A DNA stretch of 27,619 bases from a virus: the IMG/VR virus record IMGVR_UViG_3300007229_000058, positions 1 through 27,619 of that record. The stretch is one strand, 5' to 3'. The stretch's first letter is position 1. Each line of letters opens with the position of its first letter. A program made the position numbers and the translations under genes. The notes under the pieces are model-generated. The model was not told where the DNA came from, did no database searches, and saw only the letters and a list, made by a program, of their open reading frames with translations. This document shows positions 20,823-27,619 of the stretch, piece after piece.

Positions 20823-22378
20823 GAGTCCTAGCACAATCACAGCGACGGTTCTATTTGGTCGAGACTGAAGGTAGCCGGGGCGTTGTCGTGAATGTCCCAG
20901 ATCGCACGGTCTCGCGTGAGATGTCTCTGGCGGCTTGGCAATCGATGGGAGCCAGGCGATGGGTGCAGGCCGAAGAGGGAAGCCGCACCTCGAGACTTGC
21001 GTTGTCGTTGGCTGAAGGAGGCAATAAAAAAAAGAGCCTGACGCAGAAGGCTGACAACTGCGGAACTGGTGCGGGCGGATTCCAAGGGGGAAACGACTGC
21101 GCAGAAGGTCATGGCAGACCAGAAGCTGGAACAGAGAAGGTCCGAACTGGAAAGGTGACAGAAGAAGAACAAGCTGCATATGACAAGTTCGTCCGTCGTG
21201 AAGAAGTCGATGACCAAGGAAGAAACTCAGTCAAAGCATGGAATGAGGGAGACGATTGGACAGGCCCGGACGGATTCACCTTTGAACACGACAAACTCGA
21301 CGAGTCAATCGGCGAGCGTGGCATGGGCGAGAAACTGCATGAGTTCACAAAGGACGGCGGACAGTTGATGGTCATCAGCAATCCGAAATTTGACGAAGAT
21401 CGTCAGAACAACAGAGACATCATGAGCCAGTTCGATACAGATGTCAGAGAGTTGGATATAGAAGATCAGGAACTAATCGAAGCATTTACGGCCAACGAGT
21501 TCAGCGTCATGAATGAAATCATGCGGCAGGATGGTTGGTCATATACGCAAGATGTTGAGAAGTCCAACGACGAGGTCGGAAGCCTAGCCTGGGACGCCGG
21601 AGCGATTGATGGCTTCGACGCTCTTGGGATGAGTGACGAAGAGACCCTGAACTTTGCACGAAATAACCCTGAATTCACGGAGAAGATAAAACGTGCGGCT
21701 CAAGGTTTTCATGACGATGTCCTGTCAATCCAACACGAAGCAGAAAATTCAAGACTGGTATATCTCGGGGGCAATCACTATCAAGGAATGGGCGAGGCTG
21801 CCAATTTTTCTTCTGGCGTAGCAGACGCAGCCAGTGCTTTGACAATGCGAAACGCCGAGAAAAATCCCGACAGGTATCGGGAGGCACTTGACGATTTCAT
21901 CACCAACTTCGATGAGTTCGACCGACCCTATGAGCGCGGACTTGAAGAAGTAATGGACGGCTACAGAATGGCAGGCAATGAACTTGACAACCTAGTCACG
22001 CGGCAACTCAGATCAGACGGCAAGCCAATGACGGTCTATCGCGGAGTCACTGTCAAGGGTGTTGGCCGGAAGCGTCTTCTCGACGCGATCAACTCGGGAG
22101 TCAAGACCTACAAACTTGACGGTATGGCTTCAACCACAACAGATGGAGTGTTCGCACAGAACTGGCCCACTGGTCATTATCCCATTTTGATGAAAATGAA
22201 CGTGACTGAGGGGTTGTTTGTTCAGCCGATTTCTTCCAACGCCGGCGAATCAGAAATCATCATCCCAAAAGGGACCGAGTTGAATATCAAAAATGTTCAG
22301 CGAATCAGCACCAAAAACGAGCAGGGCAACCATATGACATACACCTTGGTTGAAATGGAAGAGGTGGGCCTTGAGTAG
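20819..22378 (+). CDS. R-S-E ADP-ribosyltransferase with Cys/Cys/His module
   Basis: A TTG start overlaps the portal-fusion stop (TTGA) with GGAAGGG upstream. A short N-terminal domain (residues 1-65) leads to an A8 run and module copy 4 (residues 77-101). A long acidic helical region follows (about 110-390). The C-terminal catalytic domain has the arginine-type ART motifs: R408 in VYRGV, the S438-TTT strand in MASTTTDGVF, and E477-S-E479 in AGESEIIIPKGTEL. These transfer ADP-ribose from NAD to a protein, usually to arginine when the E-x-E form is present. T4 Alt is a head-carried phage enzyme of this class. Coupling to the portal fusion suggests virion association. Confidence 0.8.
   Translation: MRVLAQSQRRFYLVETEGSRGVVVNVPDRTVSREMSLAAWQSMGARRWVQAEEGSRTSRLALSLAEGGNKKKSLTQKADNCGTGAGGFQGGNDCAEGHGRPEAGTEKVRTGKVTEEEQAAYDKFVRREEVDDQGRNSVKAWNEGDDWTGPDGFTFEHDKLDESIGERGMGEKLHEFTKDGGQLMVISNPKFDEDRQNNRDIMSQFDTDVRELDIEDQELIEAFTANEFSVMNEIMRQDGWSYTQDVEKSNDEVGSLAWDAGAIDGFDALGMSDEETLNFARNNPEFTEKIKRAAQGFHDDVLSIQHEAENSRLVYLGGNHYQGMGEAANFSSGVADAASALTMRNAEKNPDRYREALDDFITNFDEFDRPYERGLEEVMDGYRMAGNELDNLVTRQLRSDGKPMTVYRGVTVKGVGRKRLLDAINSGVKTYKLDGMASTTTDGVFAQNWPTGHYPILMKMNVTEGLFVQPISSNAGESEIIIPKGTELNIKNVQRISTKNEQGNHMTYTLVEMEEVGLE
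21026..21034 (+). other. Slippery A8G heptamer, possible -1 frameshift site
   Basis: In-frame codons AAA AAA AAG contain the heptamer A-AAA-AAG used in E. coli dnaX frameshifting. A -1 shift would reach a TGA at 21052-21054 after six codons, releasing only the N-terminal 77 or so residues of the ART protein. No convincing downstream structure was identified, so this is a candidate only. Confidence 0.25.
21047..21121 (+). repeat. Cys/Cys/His module, copy 4 (separate gene)
   Basis: Same core (CGTGAGGF, GNDC, EGHG) now in the next gene, ahead of the R-S-E ADP-ribosyltransferase. It is the only copy outside the portal fusion. Confidence 0.85.
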
Positions 22379-23363
22379 ATTTGAATCTGAATTTCTAATC
22401 GAGGCAATCGATGACCGCGAGTTCAAAGACCAAGAGCCTGGCGAGGTGCAGGCGAAGGGCAAGGTTTCCCAAGCCTACGAGTGGCCGGAAGCGACCAGGA
22501 AGTACCGCCTCATGATCGAAGGCTTGGACGATGACCTGATCCGACACAAGGCTGAAGTGCCTGACAACGGCGGAGATGCCGACCAGAACATCAGGAAGCG
22601 GGAACGATCAACACCAGCTCAAAGGATTCGATCGGCTGTGACCGAAGCCCTTCAAGATGTGAACAGGGTTCTTCTGAGCGAGTTGCCCAAAAACACAAAG
22701 GCTGTCGGTGTGACCAAGGTTGACGCCACAAAGATTCTGAAACGTCTGACCAAAGCAAAGGGCAAACTTCTCAAGAAACTTGTCAAAGCGTTTCAAGAGG
22801 CGGCATCTGGCGGAAGTGCTGCCGGGATTGAAAGACTCAACGAAATGCTTCGGGGTGATGGAATCCAAGCGGTGACTGATTCGGGGATCACGAAGATCTT
22901 GGCTGAGGTTTCGAAGCAACGGGCCAAGTTTATCGTTGACTCCGTAATCGATGACACCGTGAAAAGGTTTTCCGATGGTATCGATACCGGCGAATCGACT
23001 GACCAGATCGCCCGCCGGCTACGAGAGCAGAACGAGGCACTGACGATGGCTAGGGCTGAGGTCATCGCAAGGACAGAGTCGGCTGCTTCTTATCACGACG
23101 GTCAGATTGCTGCGTGGAAACAGACCGGATTCGTCACCAAGAAGCACTTTCTGAAGGCTGGCGGCGCTTGCCAATACTGCCAGGCCGTTGAAAACGAGTT
23201 TGGAGAGGGGAAGAAGTCGATCCCGATTGATGAGCCGTTCGTGAAGGCCGGTTCGACAATAGTAGGGAGCAAGGGCGGCAAGATGAACATCAAGCGCGAC
23301 ATGCAGGGAACCGTCCACCCGAACTGTCGATGTGACTTTCTCGCAGCGGAACCAGAACGATGA
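22371..23363 (+). CDS. MuF-like head morphogenesis (minor capsid) protein
   Basis: The C-terminal third carries the Mu gpF / SPP1 gp7-type signature: ARAEVIARTESAASYHDGQ, then CQYCQAVENEFG (first Cys about residue 267), then VHPNCRCDF near the end. The Cys and His residues look able to bind a metal. The N-terminal part is helical. These proteins join the portal to the prohead and are sometimes injected. MuF proteins often carry C-terminal toxins, including ADP-ribosyltransferases; here none is fused and the effectors sit on the portal instead. TTG 22371 is chosen because GAGG lies 6 bases upstream and it overlaps the preceding stop; ATG 22350 is an alternative. Confidence 0.82.
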   Translation: MSRFESEFLIEAIDDREFKDQEPGEVQAKGKVSQAYEWPEATRKYRLMIEGLDDDLIRHKAEVPDNGGDADQNIRKRERSTPAQRIRSAVTEALQDVNRVLLSELPKNTKAVGVTKVDATKILKRLTKAKGKLLKKLVKAFQEAASGGSAAGIERLNEMLRGDGIQAVTDSGITKILAEVSKQRAKFIVDSVIDDTVKRFSDGIDTGESTDQIARRLREQNEALTMARAEVIARTESAASYHDGQIAAWKQTGFVTKKHFLKAGGACQYCQAVENEFGEGKKSIPIDEPFVKAGSTIVGSKGGKMNIKRDMQGTVHPNCRCDFLAAEPER

Positions 23364-23962
23364 AAACCAAGACATTGCAGGCAGATCTCGAGTCCGATGG
23401 CATCAAGGTGGATGCCGTCATCTCTACCGAAACGATCGACCGGGATGGCGAGGTTCTCATTGCCCAAGGCATGGATTCCTCAGAATACGATTCCAACCCG
23501 GTCGTTTTCTATAACCACGATTATGCGCAGCCGGTCGGTCAGGTCACCAGCCTGAGAAGAGGCAAGAACCGAGTCGATGCAACGATCGAGTTCGCCAAAA
23601 GGCCGGAAGGTTTCCAAGGGTCATATTTCCCTGAGTTTGTCGAGTCGCTTGTCGATCAGGGGATTGTGAAAGGCATTTCGGTCGGATTCGTTCCCAAGCA
23701 GGGTGGGGTCCGCAAGGCTTCAAAGGCAGATAAAGACAATTATGGCGACGAAGTGAGCCAGGTCTATTCCCAGTGGAAGCTCCTGGAGGTCTCGATTGCT
23801 CCGCTTCCCGCAAATGGCACAGCGCTGGTTCAGGCAGTTCGCAAGGGCGTTGTCAGCCGGGAAGACGCAAAAAAGTGGATGGGAACCGAGGTCACCGAGA
23901 AGACCGTGATCGAGATCAGCGTTCCCAGAATCGGTCTGATGGACCGAGTTTCGAAGTTTTGA
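23360..23962 (+). CDS. HK97-family prohead protease
   Basis: This is a 200-residue serine protease of the S78 type that matures the capsid by removing the delta domain. Recognisable segments are the N-terminal ISTETIDRDGEVL (the start common to this family), catalytic His53 in VFYNHDYAQPVG, catalytic Ser107 in GISVGFVP and the later LLEVSIAPLPAN. Length is normal. It starts by ATGA overlap with the MuF-like gene and lies directly before the capsid gene, the standard order. Confidence 0.92.
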   Translation: MKTKTLQADLESDGIKVDAVISTETIDRDGEVLIAQGMDSSEYDSNPVVFYNHDYAQPVGQVTSLRRGKNRVDATIEFAKRPEGFQGSYFPEFVESLVDQGIVKGISVGFVPKQGGVRKASKADKDNYGDEVSQVYSQWKLLEVSIAPLPANGTALVQAVRKGVVSREDAKKWMGTEVTEKTVIEISVPRIGLMDRVSKF

Positions 23963-24013
23963 ATAGCAGTCAGGGTCTGAGCGTAGAAGCGAAATGCTTG
24001 AGGCGATAGGCAC

Positions 24014-24035
24014 AAACGAGCTGCTTCGTTTTTTT
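24014..24035 (+). terminator. Hairpin with T tract between protease and capsid genes
   Basis: AAACGA (24014-24019) and TCGTTT (24026-24031) form a 6-bp stem with a 6-base loop, continuing into a run of T residues (24029-24035). It sits in the 102-base gap between protease and capsid. It could be a partial terminator or attenuator; a separate capsid promoter was not found. Confidence 0.5.
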
Positions 24036-24064
24036 ACAAGCACACTCTCACAGGGATTCGAAAA

Positions 24065-25492
24065 ATGCGAATCGTAACGCTCGCGGAGGTCAAGAAGGAT
24101 CTCCAGAACATTGCTGACCAAGTCGGGGCGAAGAAGTTCGTCAAGGCTAAGGGTCTTTATCTCGACAAGGTCATGGTCACCGGCGAAGACGGCGCTCCCA
24201 TGAACGCTGAAGATCTCGAGGTTCATGTCGCCCCCAAGATGGCTGAAGAGCCAATCATGGAAGACGAGGAACTGAAGGCCGCCGATCCTCTTGAAATGGA
24301 AGAGGAAGAAAAGATGGAAGAAGAGGAAGAGGAAGAGGTCAAGAAGACCTTTCGCCGCCAGGCTCGAAAGAAGGCTTTCCAGCCGGTTCCTCGCGCAGTT
24401 CGTCCCAAGGTTTGGGGTGGTCTCAAGAACTTCAAAAATGACTCAAACGGTGACGCCGTGGACAAGGCTCTTGCCTTTGGTCACTGGCTGAACGCCCAGC
24501 GTGGCAACCGGAAGAGCATGAACTTCATTGAGTCCAAGGGACTTCACCTGAAGGCTCACAGCGAAGGTATCAACTCCGCTGGCGGCTTCCTGGTTCCTGA
24601 AGTCTTCGAGACCGAACTCATCAGCCTCCGCGAGGAGTTTGGTGTGGCCCGGCAGGAGTGTCGTGTTCGTCCCATGACAACCGATGTTCATCGCATTCCG
24701 CGACGGGCTGACACTCTGACCCCGTACTTCGTTGGCGAAGCGTCTGCGATTACGGAGTCCACCCAGTCCTTCGAACAGGTCTCTCTGATCGCCAAGAAGC
24801 TGGCTGTGCTGACCACGATCTCGAGCGAGCTGGATGAGGACTCGTTCCTCAACGTCGCCGACGATGTCGCAGGCGAAATCGCCTACGCCTTCGCCAAGCG
24901 AGAGGATGAATGCCTCTTCTTGGGTGACGGAACCAGCACCTACGGCGGCATCAACGGCCTCGTCGGTGCAATGGGTTCGGCCTCAGTCGTTGCGACTGGG
25001 GAGATGGGGGCTGACACCCTTGCAGGTGCGCAGGCCGTGATCACCGTTGAGTCGCTTATGCGAGCAATGGCGGCACTTCCTCAGTACGCCGACAACAAGA
25101 ACGCGAAGTGGTACTTCCATAAGACGGTGTATCACGATCTCGTCCAGAACCGCGCCCTCAACGCTGGCGGCGTGACTTCGACCGAGATCTTGAACGACAA
25201 GGTTGTCCCGCAGTTGTTCGGGTATCCCGTGGTCTTCTCGCAGGTTCTCCCGAACCTTTCGACCCTGACTGACACGCTTCGCATCGGCTACTTCGGAGAC
25301 ATGAGTTCTGCTGTGTCTTTCGGAGATCGTCGATCGACTTCGATTCAGGTCAGCGACCAGGCAATGGATGTGTTCGAGCAGGACGAGATCGCAGTTCGCG
25401 GAACCGAACGCTTCGATATCAACTGCCACGACACCGGCAGTTCGACCGAGGCTGGCCCGCTCGTTGCACTCAACCTTCTGAACGCTTCCTGA
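24065..25492 (+). CDS. Major capsid protein, HK97 fold
   Basis: This 475-residue protein has an N-terminal helical delta or scaffolding region with a very acidic stretch (Glu-rich, residues 78-91) followed by a basic patch (FRRQARKKAF). The mature domain follows, with GINSAGGFLVPEVF near 168-181, the classic start of the HK97 core, and LLxIS-type segments (LAVLTTISSELDED). The protease presumably cuts between the acidic region and about residue 165; the exact site is not visible. No separate scaffold gene is present, as expected when the delta domain does that job. ATG 24065 follows AGGGA. Confidence 0.93.
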   Translation: MRIVTLAEVKKDLQNIADQVGAKKFVKAKGLYLDKVMVTGEDGAPMNAEDLEVHVAPKMAEEPIMEDEELKAADPLEMEEEEKMEEEEEEEVKKTFRRQARKKAFQPVPRAVRPKVWGGLKNFKNDSNGDAVDKALAFGHWLNAQRGNRKSMNFIESKGLHLKAHSEGINSAGGFLVPEVFETELISLREEFGVARQECRVRPMTTDVHRIPRRADTLTPYFVGEASAITESTQSFEQVSLIAKKLAVLTTISSELDEDSFLNVADDVAGEIAYAFAKREDECLFLGDGTSTYGGINGLVGAMGSASVVATGEMGADTLAGAQAVITVESLMRAMAALPQYADNKNAKWYFHKTVYHDLVQNRALNAGGVTSTEILNDKVVPQLFGYPVVFSQVLPNLSTLTDTLRIGYFGDMSSAVSFGDRRSTSIQVSDQAMDVFEQDEIAVRGTERFDINCHDTGSSTEAGPLVALNLLNAS

Positions 25493-25507
25493 TCAACACA
25501 GTGACAG

Positions 25508-25535
25508 GGGGTGGCCGGTGTAGGCCGGTCACCCC
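25508..25535 (+). terminator. Strong hairpin after the capsid gene
   Basis: GGGGTGGCCGG (25508-25518) pairs with CCGGTCACCCC (25525-25535): 11 pairs including one G-T, with a 6-base loop. No T tract follows. It lies in the 64-base gap between capsid and the next gene and may slow polymerase or protect the abundant capsid mRNA from 3' decay. Confidence 0.5.
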
Positions 25536-25556
25536 ACACTCAAGAAAGCACTTCCC

Positions 25557-26012
25557 ATGATTCATGCACAGGACACGAAGTTCATCAACGTCACGCCTCC
25601 GGCGGCGATCGTTGATAATGCTTCGTACACTACCGCCGAGATCGATACTCTTGGCTACGACTACGCCACCATCGTGGTCTATATCGGTGCGACTGACATC
25701 GCAATGACTGCCCTCAAGGTTACTCAGTCGGATACCGCTGGCTCAGGCCATGCGGACATCTCTGGTCTCACTTGGGGTTCCGACACCAACATCGACGGAA
25801 GCACATCGGCGCTGCCGAGTGCCGACGATGACAACACGTTCCAGGTCGCTCAGATCAACCTCGTTGGTCGAAAGCGATACTTGGATGTGACGGCGACGGC
25901 TGGGAATGGTTCTGCTGGAACCTTTGCAGCCATCTTCTGCATCCTCTCGCGTGGTGATGAGGTCGCAAACACTGCCGCCAGCCAAGGTGCTGACGAAGTC
26001 CTTGCGGTCTGA
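25557..26012 (+). CDS. Small head protein, possible capsid decoration protein
   Basis: This 151-residue protein is almost entirely beta-structured, with Asp, Thr and Gly-rich turns (SYTTAEIDTLGYDYATIVVYIG, TDIAMTALKVTQSDTAGS, LVGRKRYLDVTATAGNGSAG). The pattern resembles a recurrent small phage protein encoded right after the capsid gene and usually unnamed. Position between capsid and connectors and bracketing by two strong hairpins suggest high-level expression, which fits a decoration protein; this is inference. The start ATG 25557 has a modest AAGAAAG site. Confidence 0.6.
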   Translation: MIHAQDTKFINVTPPAAIVDNASYTTAEIDTLGYDYATIVVYIGATDIAMTALKVTQSDTAGSGHADISGLTWGSDTNIDGSTSALPSADDDNTFQVAQINLVGRKRYLDVTATAGNGSAGTFAAIFCILSRGDEVANTAASQGADEVLAV

Positions 26013-26028
26013 TGATCCTCCTTTCTGT

Positions 26029-26064
26029 ATCGGCGGCCACTGGCTTCGGCTGGTGGCCGCCGAT
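26029..26064 (+). terminator. Long hairpin with UUCG tetraloop
   Basis: A 12-bp perfect stem (26029-26040 with 26053-26064) is topped by four further pairs (two G-T) and a TTCG loop closed by C-G (26044-26049). C(UUCG)G is among the most stable RNA tetraloops. It occupies the 78-base gap after the small head protein, has no T tract, and ends 9 bases before the AGGAGG of the connector gene. Confidence 0.6.
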
Positions 26065-26090
26065 CGGCGAAGAGGTCTAGGAGGTAAATC

Positions 26091-26960
26091 GTGGCAGTCG
26101 GTACATACGCTCTCACAACTCTCGCAGATCTGAAGACTTGGCTTGACATCACCGCGACCGATACGGATGTGGCGCTCGAGGCTTCGATCGATCGAGCAAC
26201 TTCAATCATTGAGACCTATTGTGATCGGAAGTTCAAAAGTCGGACTCATTACGAGTTCGCTATGCCAGGCGGCGGCAAAACTCTGGCGTTGGACAACTTC
26301 CCTGTGGTCAGCATCAAGACGGTGGCCTTTGGCCCGGCGGTGGCGTTCAGTGTCCAAAGTGATACCGCGTCGAGCGATGTTCTTGCTACGGTTGAGAATG
26401 ACGGCGCAAGCCTCAAGCTCACCAAGATCGCAAGCGATGGAACTGAGACAAGTTCTTCACTTGCGTTTTCTACTTACAAGACCACATCTTCGCTGGTGAC
26501 GCAGATCAACAGCAGCGTGAGCGGATGGACGGCCAGCCTCACATCGAACGCATACACCTTCAGTCTGTATCGCTTTGGCGGTAGGGGTGTCCTAGACGCT
26601 GTCTGTCTTCTTGAATACCCCAAGGACAACGTGAGCGAGTACCGCCTAGACATTGACCGGGCATTGATTCACATGCGGTCTGATCGGTTTCCGCATTACG
26701 ATTCTGGCAGCCGAGAAACCAACAGGTTCCCGCGTGGTTTCTATCCCGTGTTCGTTGAGTACGAAGCCGGGTTTGCGACGATCCCCCACGACCTAGAAAG
26801 AGCGTGCATAGAAATCGCATCAGAGTTGTATCAGACCAGGCTGCAAGACCGGCTTTTGAGCAGTGAGTCTCTTGGAGATTACAACTACACGAAGAAGGCG
26901 TCTGCGAGTTACGCAGAAGAACGGTCTCACCTTTTGGATGGATACCGGAACATCAGATGA
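26091..26960 (+). CDS. Head-tail connector (HK97 gp6-like) with insertion
   Basis: The N-terminal helices (ALTTLADLKTWLDITATDTDVALEASIDRATSIIETYCDRKF) are typical of gp6-like DNA-packaging and head-tail adaptors. The C-terminal part (IPHDLERACIEIASELYQTR) gives the matching last helices. Between them is an inserted beta-rich segment of roughly 110 residues with Ser/Thr repeats, so the protein is 289 aa compared with 100-200 for simple members. Similar insertions occur in some phage adaptors. GTG 26091 is behind a perfect AGGAGG. It is coupled by ATGA to the next connector gene. Confidence 0.8.
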   Translation: MAVGTYALTTLADLKTWLDITATDTDVALEASIDRATSIIETYCDRKFKSRTHYEFAMPGGGKTLALDNFPVVSIKTVAFGPAVAFSVQSDTASSDVLATVENDGASLKLTKIASDGTETSSSLAFSTYKTTSSLVTQINSSVSGWTASLTSNAYTFSLYRFGGRGVLDAVCLLEYPKDNVSEYRLDIDRALIHMRSDRFPHYDSGSRETNRFPRGFYPVFVEYEAGFATIPHDLERACIEIASELYQTRLQDRLLSSESLGDYNYTKKASASYAEERSHLLDGYRNIR

Positions 26961-27304
26961 GCATCGCCAGCATGATCGATAGGTATGGTCAGGTTGTTCA
27001 GCGAGGAACAAAGACGGTCGCGGCTGATGCGGTTGGTGGGATGATTGAAACGTGGACCTTTGGGGACGCAACAAAGGCTCTGGTCCAAATCGAAAGCACT
27101 TCCGACAGTGTTGTTGGTGGACGAGAAAACACGGCAAAGTCTGCAACTTTTTTCTTCAAGGCCGGGACCGAGATGACGGTGAACGATCGCGTTCAATATA
27201 ATTCCAGCACGTTTGAGGTTCGATCTGTTCGAACGCCACACGAACGCCCAAGGCAAGACTCTCTTTCATACGTCAATGTTCAGGCTGATCAGGTTCTCTC
27301 TTGA
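26957..27304 (+). CDS. Head-tail joining protein (SPP1 gp16 / HK97 gp8-9-like stopper)
   Basis: The 115-residue product has the small beta-barrel pattern of phage head-closure proteins: MIDRYGQVVQRGTKTV at the start, then MIETWTFGDATKALVQIES, then FFFKAGTEMTVNDRVQYNSSTFEVRSV, where the N-D-R-V strand and the following F-x-V-x-x-V are conserved. It plugs the portal channel and joins the tail. Starts by ATGA overlap and ends in a TTGA overlap with the next gene. Confidence 0.8.
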   Translation: MSIASMIDRYGQVVQRGTKTVAADAVGGMIETWTFGDATKALVQIESTSDSVVGGRENTAKSATFFFKAGTEMTVNDRVQYNSSTFEVRSVRTPHERPRQDSLSYVNVQADQVLS

Positions 27305-27619
27305 CCAATGTCAAAACCAACTTCAGGGCGAGCGGGATGCAGTTGGCCGCAGACCAGGAAATGGCGTTCATGCTGGAAGCGATTCAGCGTGAGGTGCAGA
27401 ATGGGATCAAGAAGGCAATCAACAAGAAGAGTCCCCCAAGGTCGAGAGCGGGGCAGAACCCTCGGAAAGAAACAGGAAACCTTGGCCGCTCGGTTTTGCT
27501 GACCAAGATTCGGCAATACGGGAACCTTCAATATGGCACGATCCACATCGATGCCCCATACGCTCGCGCCCTTGAATACGGGGCAAGACTTCCCGGAGGC
27601 CAGCCATATTTCTGGCACG
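27301..27619 (+). CDS. HK97 gp10-like tail-completion (neck) protein, 3' truncated
   Basis: Translation from TTG 27301, which overlaps the previous stop (TTGA), gives 106 residues before the right edge. The sequence has the gp10-like marks: AIQREVQNGIKKAIN, then KKSPPRSRAGQNPRKETGNL (the P-P-R-S-x-P/A-G-x-x-P-R-x-x-T-G-x-L motif), then YARALEYGARLPGGQPYFW. About 20-50 more residues would be expected. ATG 27337 is an alternative start. It continues the normal head-to-tail gene order. Confidence 0.82.
   Translation, partial: MTNVKTNFRASGMQLAADQEMAFMLEAIQREVQNGIKKAINKKSPPRSRAGQNPRKETGNLGRSVLLTKIRQYGNLQYGTIHIDAPYARALEYGARLPGGQPYFWH

Overview
The window is one contiguous piece of a tailed double-stranded DNA bacteriophage or prophage (Caudoviricetes). 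Large terminase, HK97-type portal, prohead protease, HK97-fold major capsid protein and three successive head-tail connector genes are all recognisable. Every supported gene is on the + strand and genes are packed with ATGA or TTGA stop/start overlaps. Base composition is moderately GC-rich and GTG and TTG starts are frequent. No integrase, tRNA, CRISPR array or insertion sequence was seen. The host cannot be fixed from this sequence. One small helix-turn-helix protein resembles families common in Planctomycetes, which is only a hint.

Layout. (1) 3-581 is the 3' end of a virion or tail gene, closed by a rho-independent terminator. (2) 770-4484 is an early operon of small unknown proteins followed by a recombination module: a Sak4-like RecA-fold ATPase, a small HTH protein and a DUF669-like single-strand-binding protein with an SSB-type acidic tip. 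(3) A hairpin-rich gap at 4485-4696 precedes a second operon. It opens with a C5-cytosine DNA methyltransferase whose gene is overlapped for 1,065 bases by another open frame of a recognisable phage family. It continues with a replication-initiator-like protein carrying 12-bp iteron-like repeats inside the gene, a P-loop kinase-like protein, a PDDEXK nuclease and a divergent sigma-70-like protein. (4) 8967-10973 holds two membrane-associated proteins (lysis candidates), a metallophosphoesterase and a small acidic protein. (5) 10966-14126 holds a DUF5681-like small-terminase candidate followed, unusually, by tail-fibre genes. (6) 14161-27619 is the packaging and head module: TerL, a giant portal fusion, an ADP-ribosyltransferase, a MuF-like protein, protease, capsid, a small head protein and connectors. 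It runs off the right edge inside an HK97 gp10-like gene.

The most unusual element is the 1,824-residue portal ORF at 15348-20822. An ordinary HK97-type portal is followed in the same frame by a collagen-like linker, a Cys-rich segment and a string of effector-like domains: a ParB-like fold, an ART-PolyVal-type ADP-ribosyltransferase, a GNAT acetyltransferase, a second ART-PolyVal-type domain and a DUF3626-like domain. These are separated by a short repeated Cys/Cys/His module. The next gene carries a fourth copy of the module followed by a canonical R-S-E ADP-ribosyltransferase. I infer a head-carried arsenal of host-modifying enzymes, comparable in logic to T4 Alt but built onto the portal gene. 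The second highlight is the methyltransferase gene, where both overlapping frames look like real proteins.
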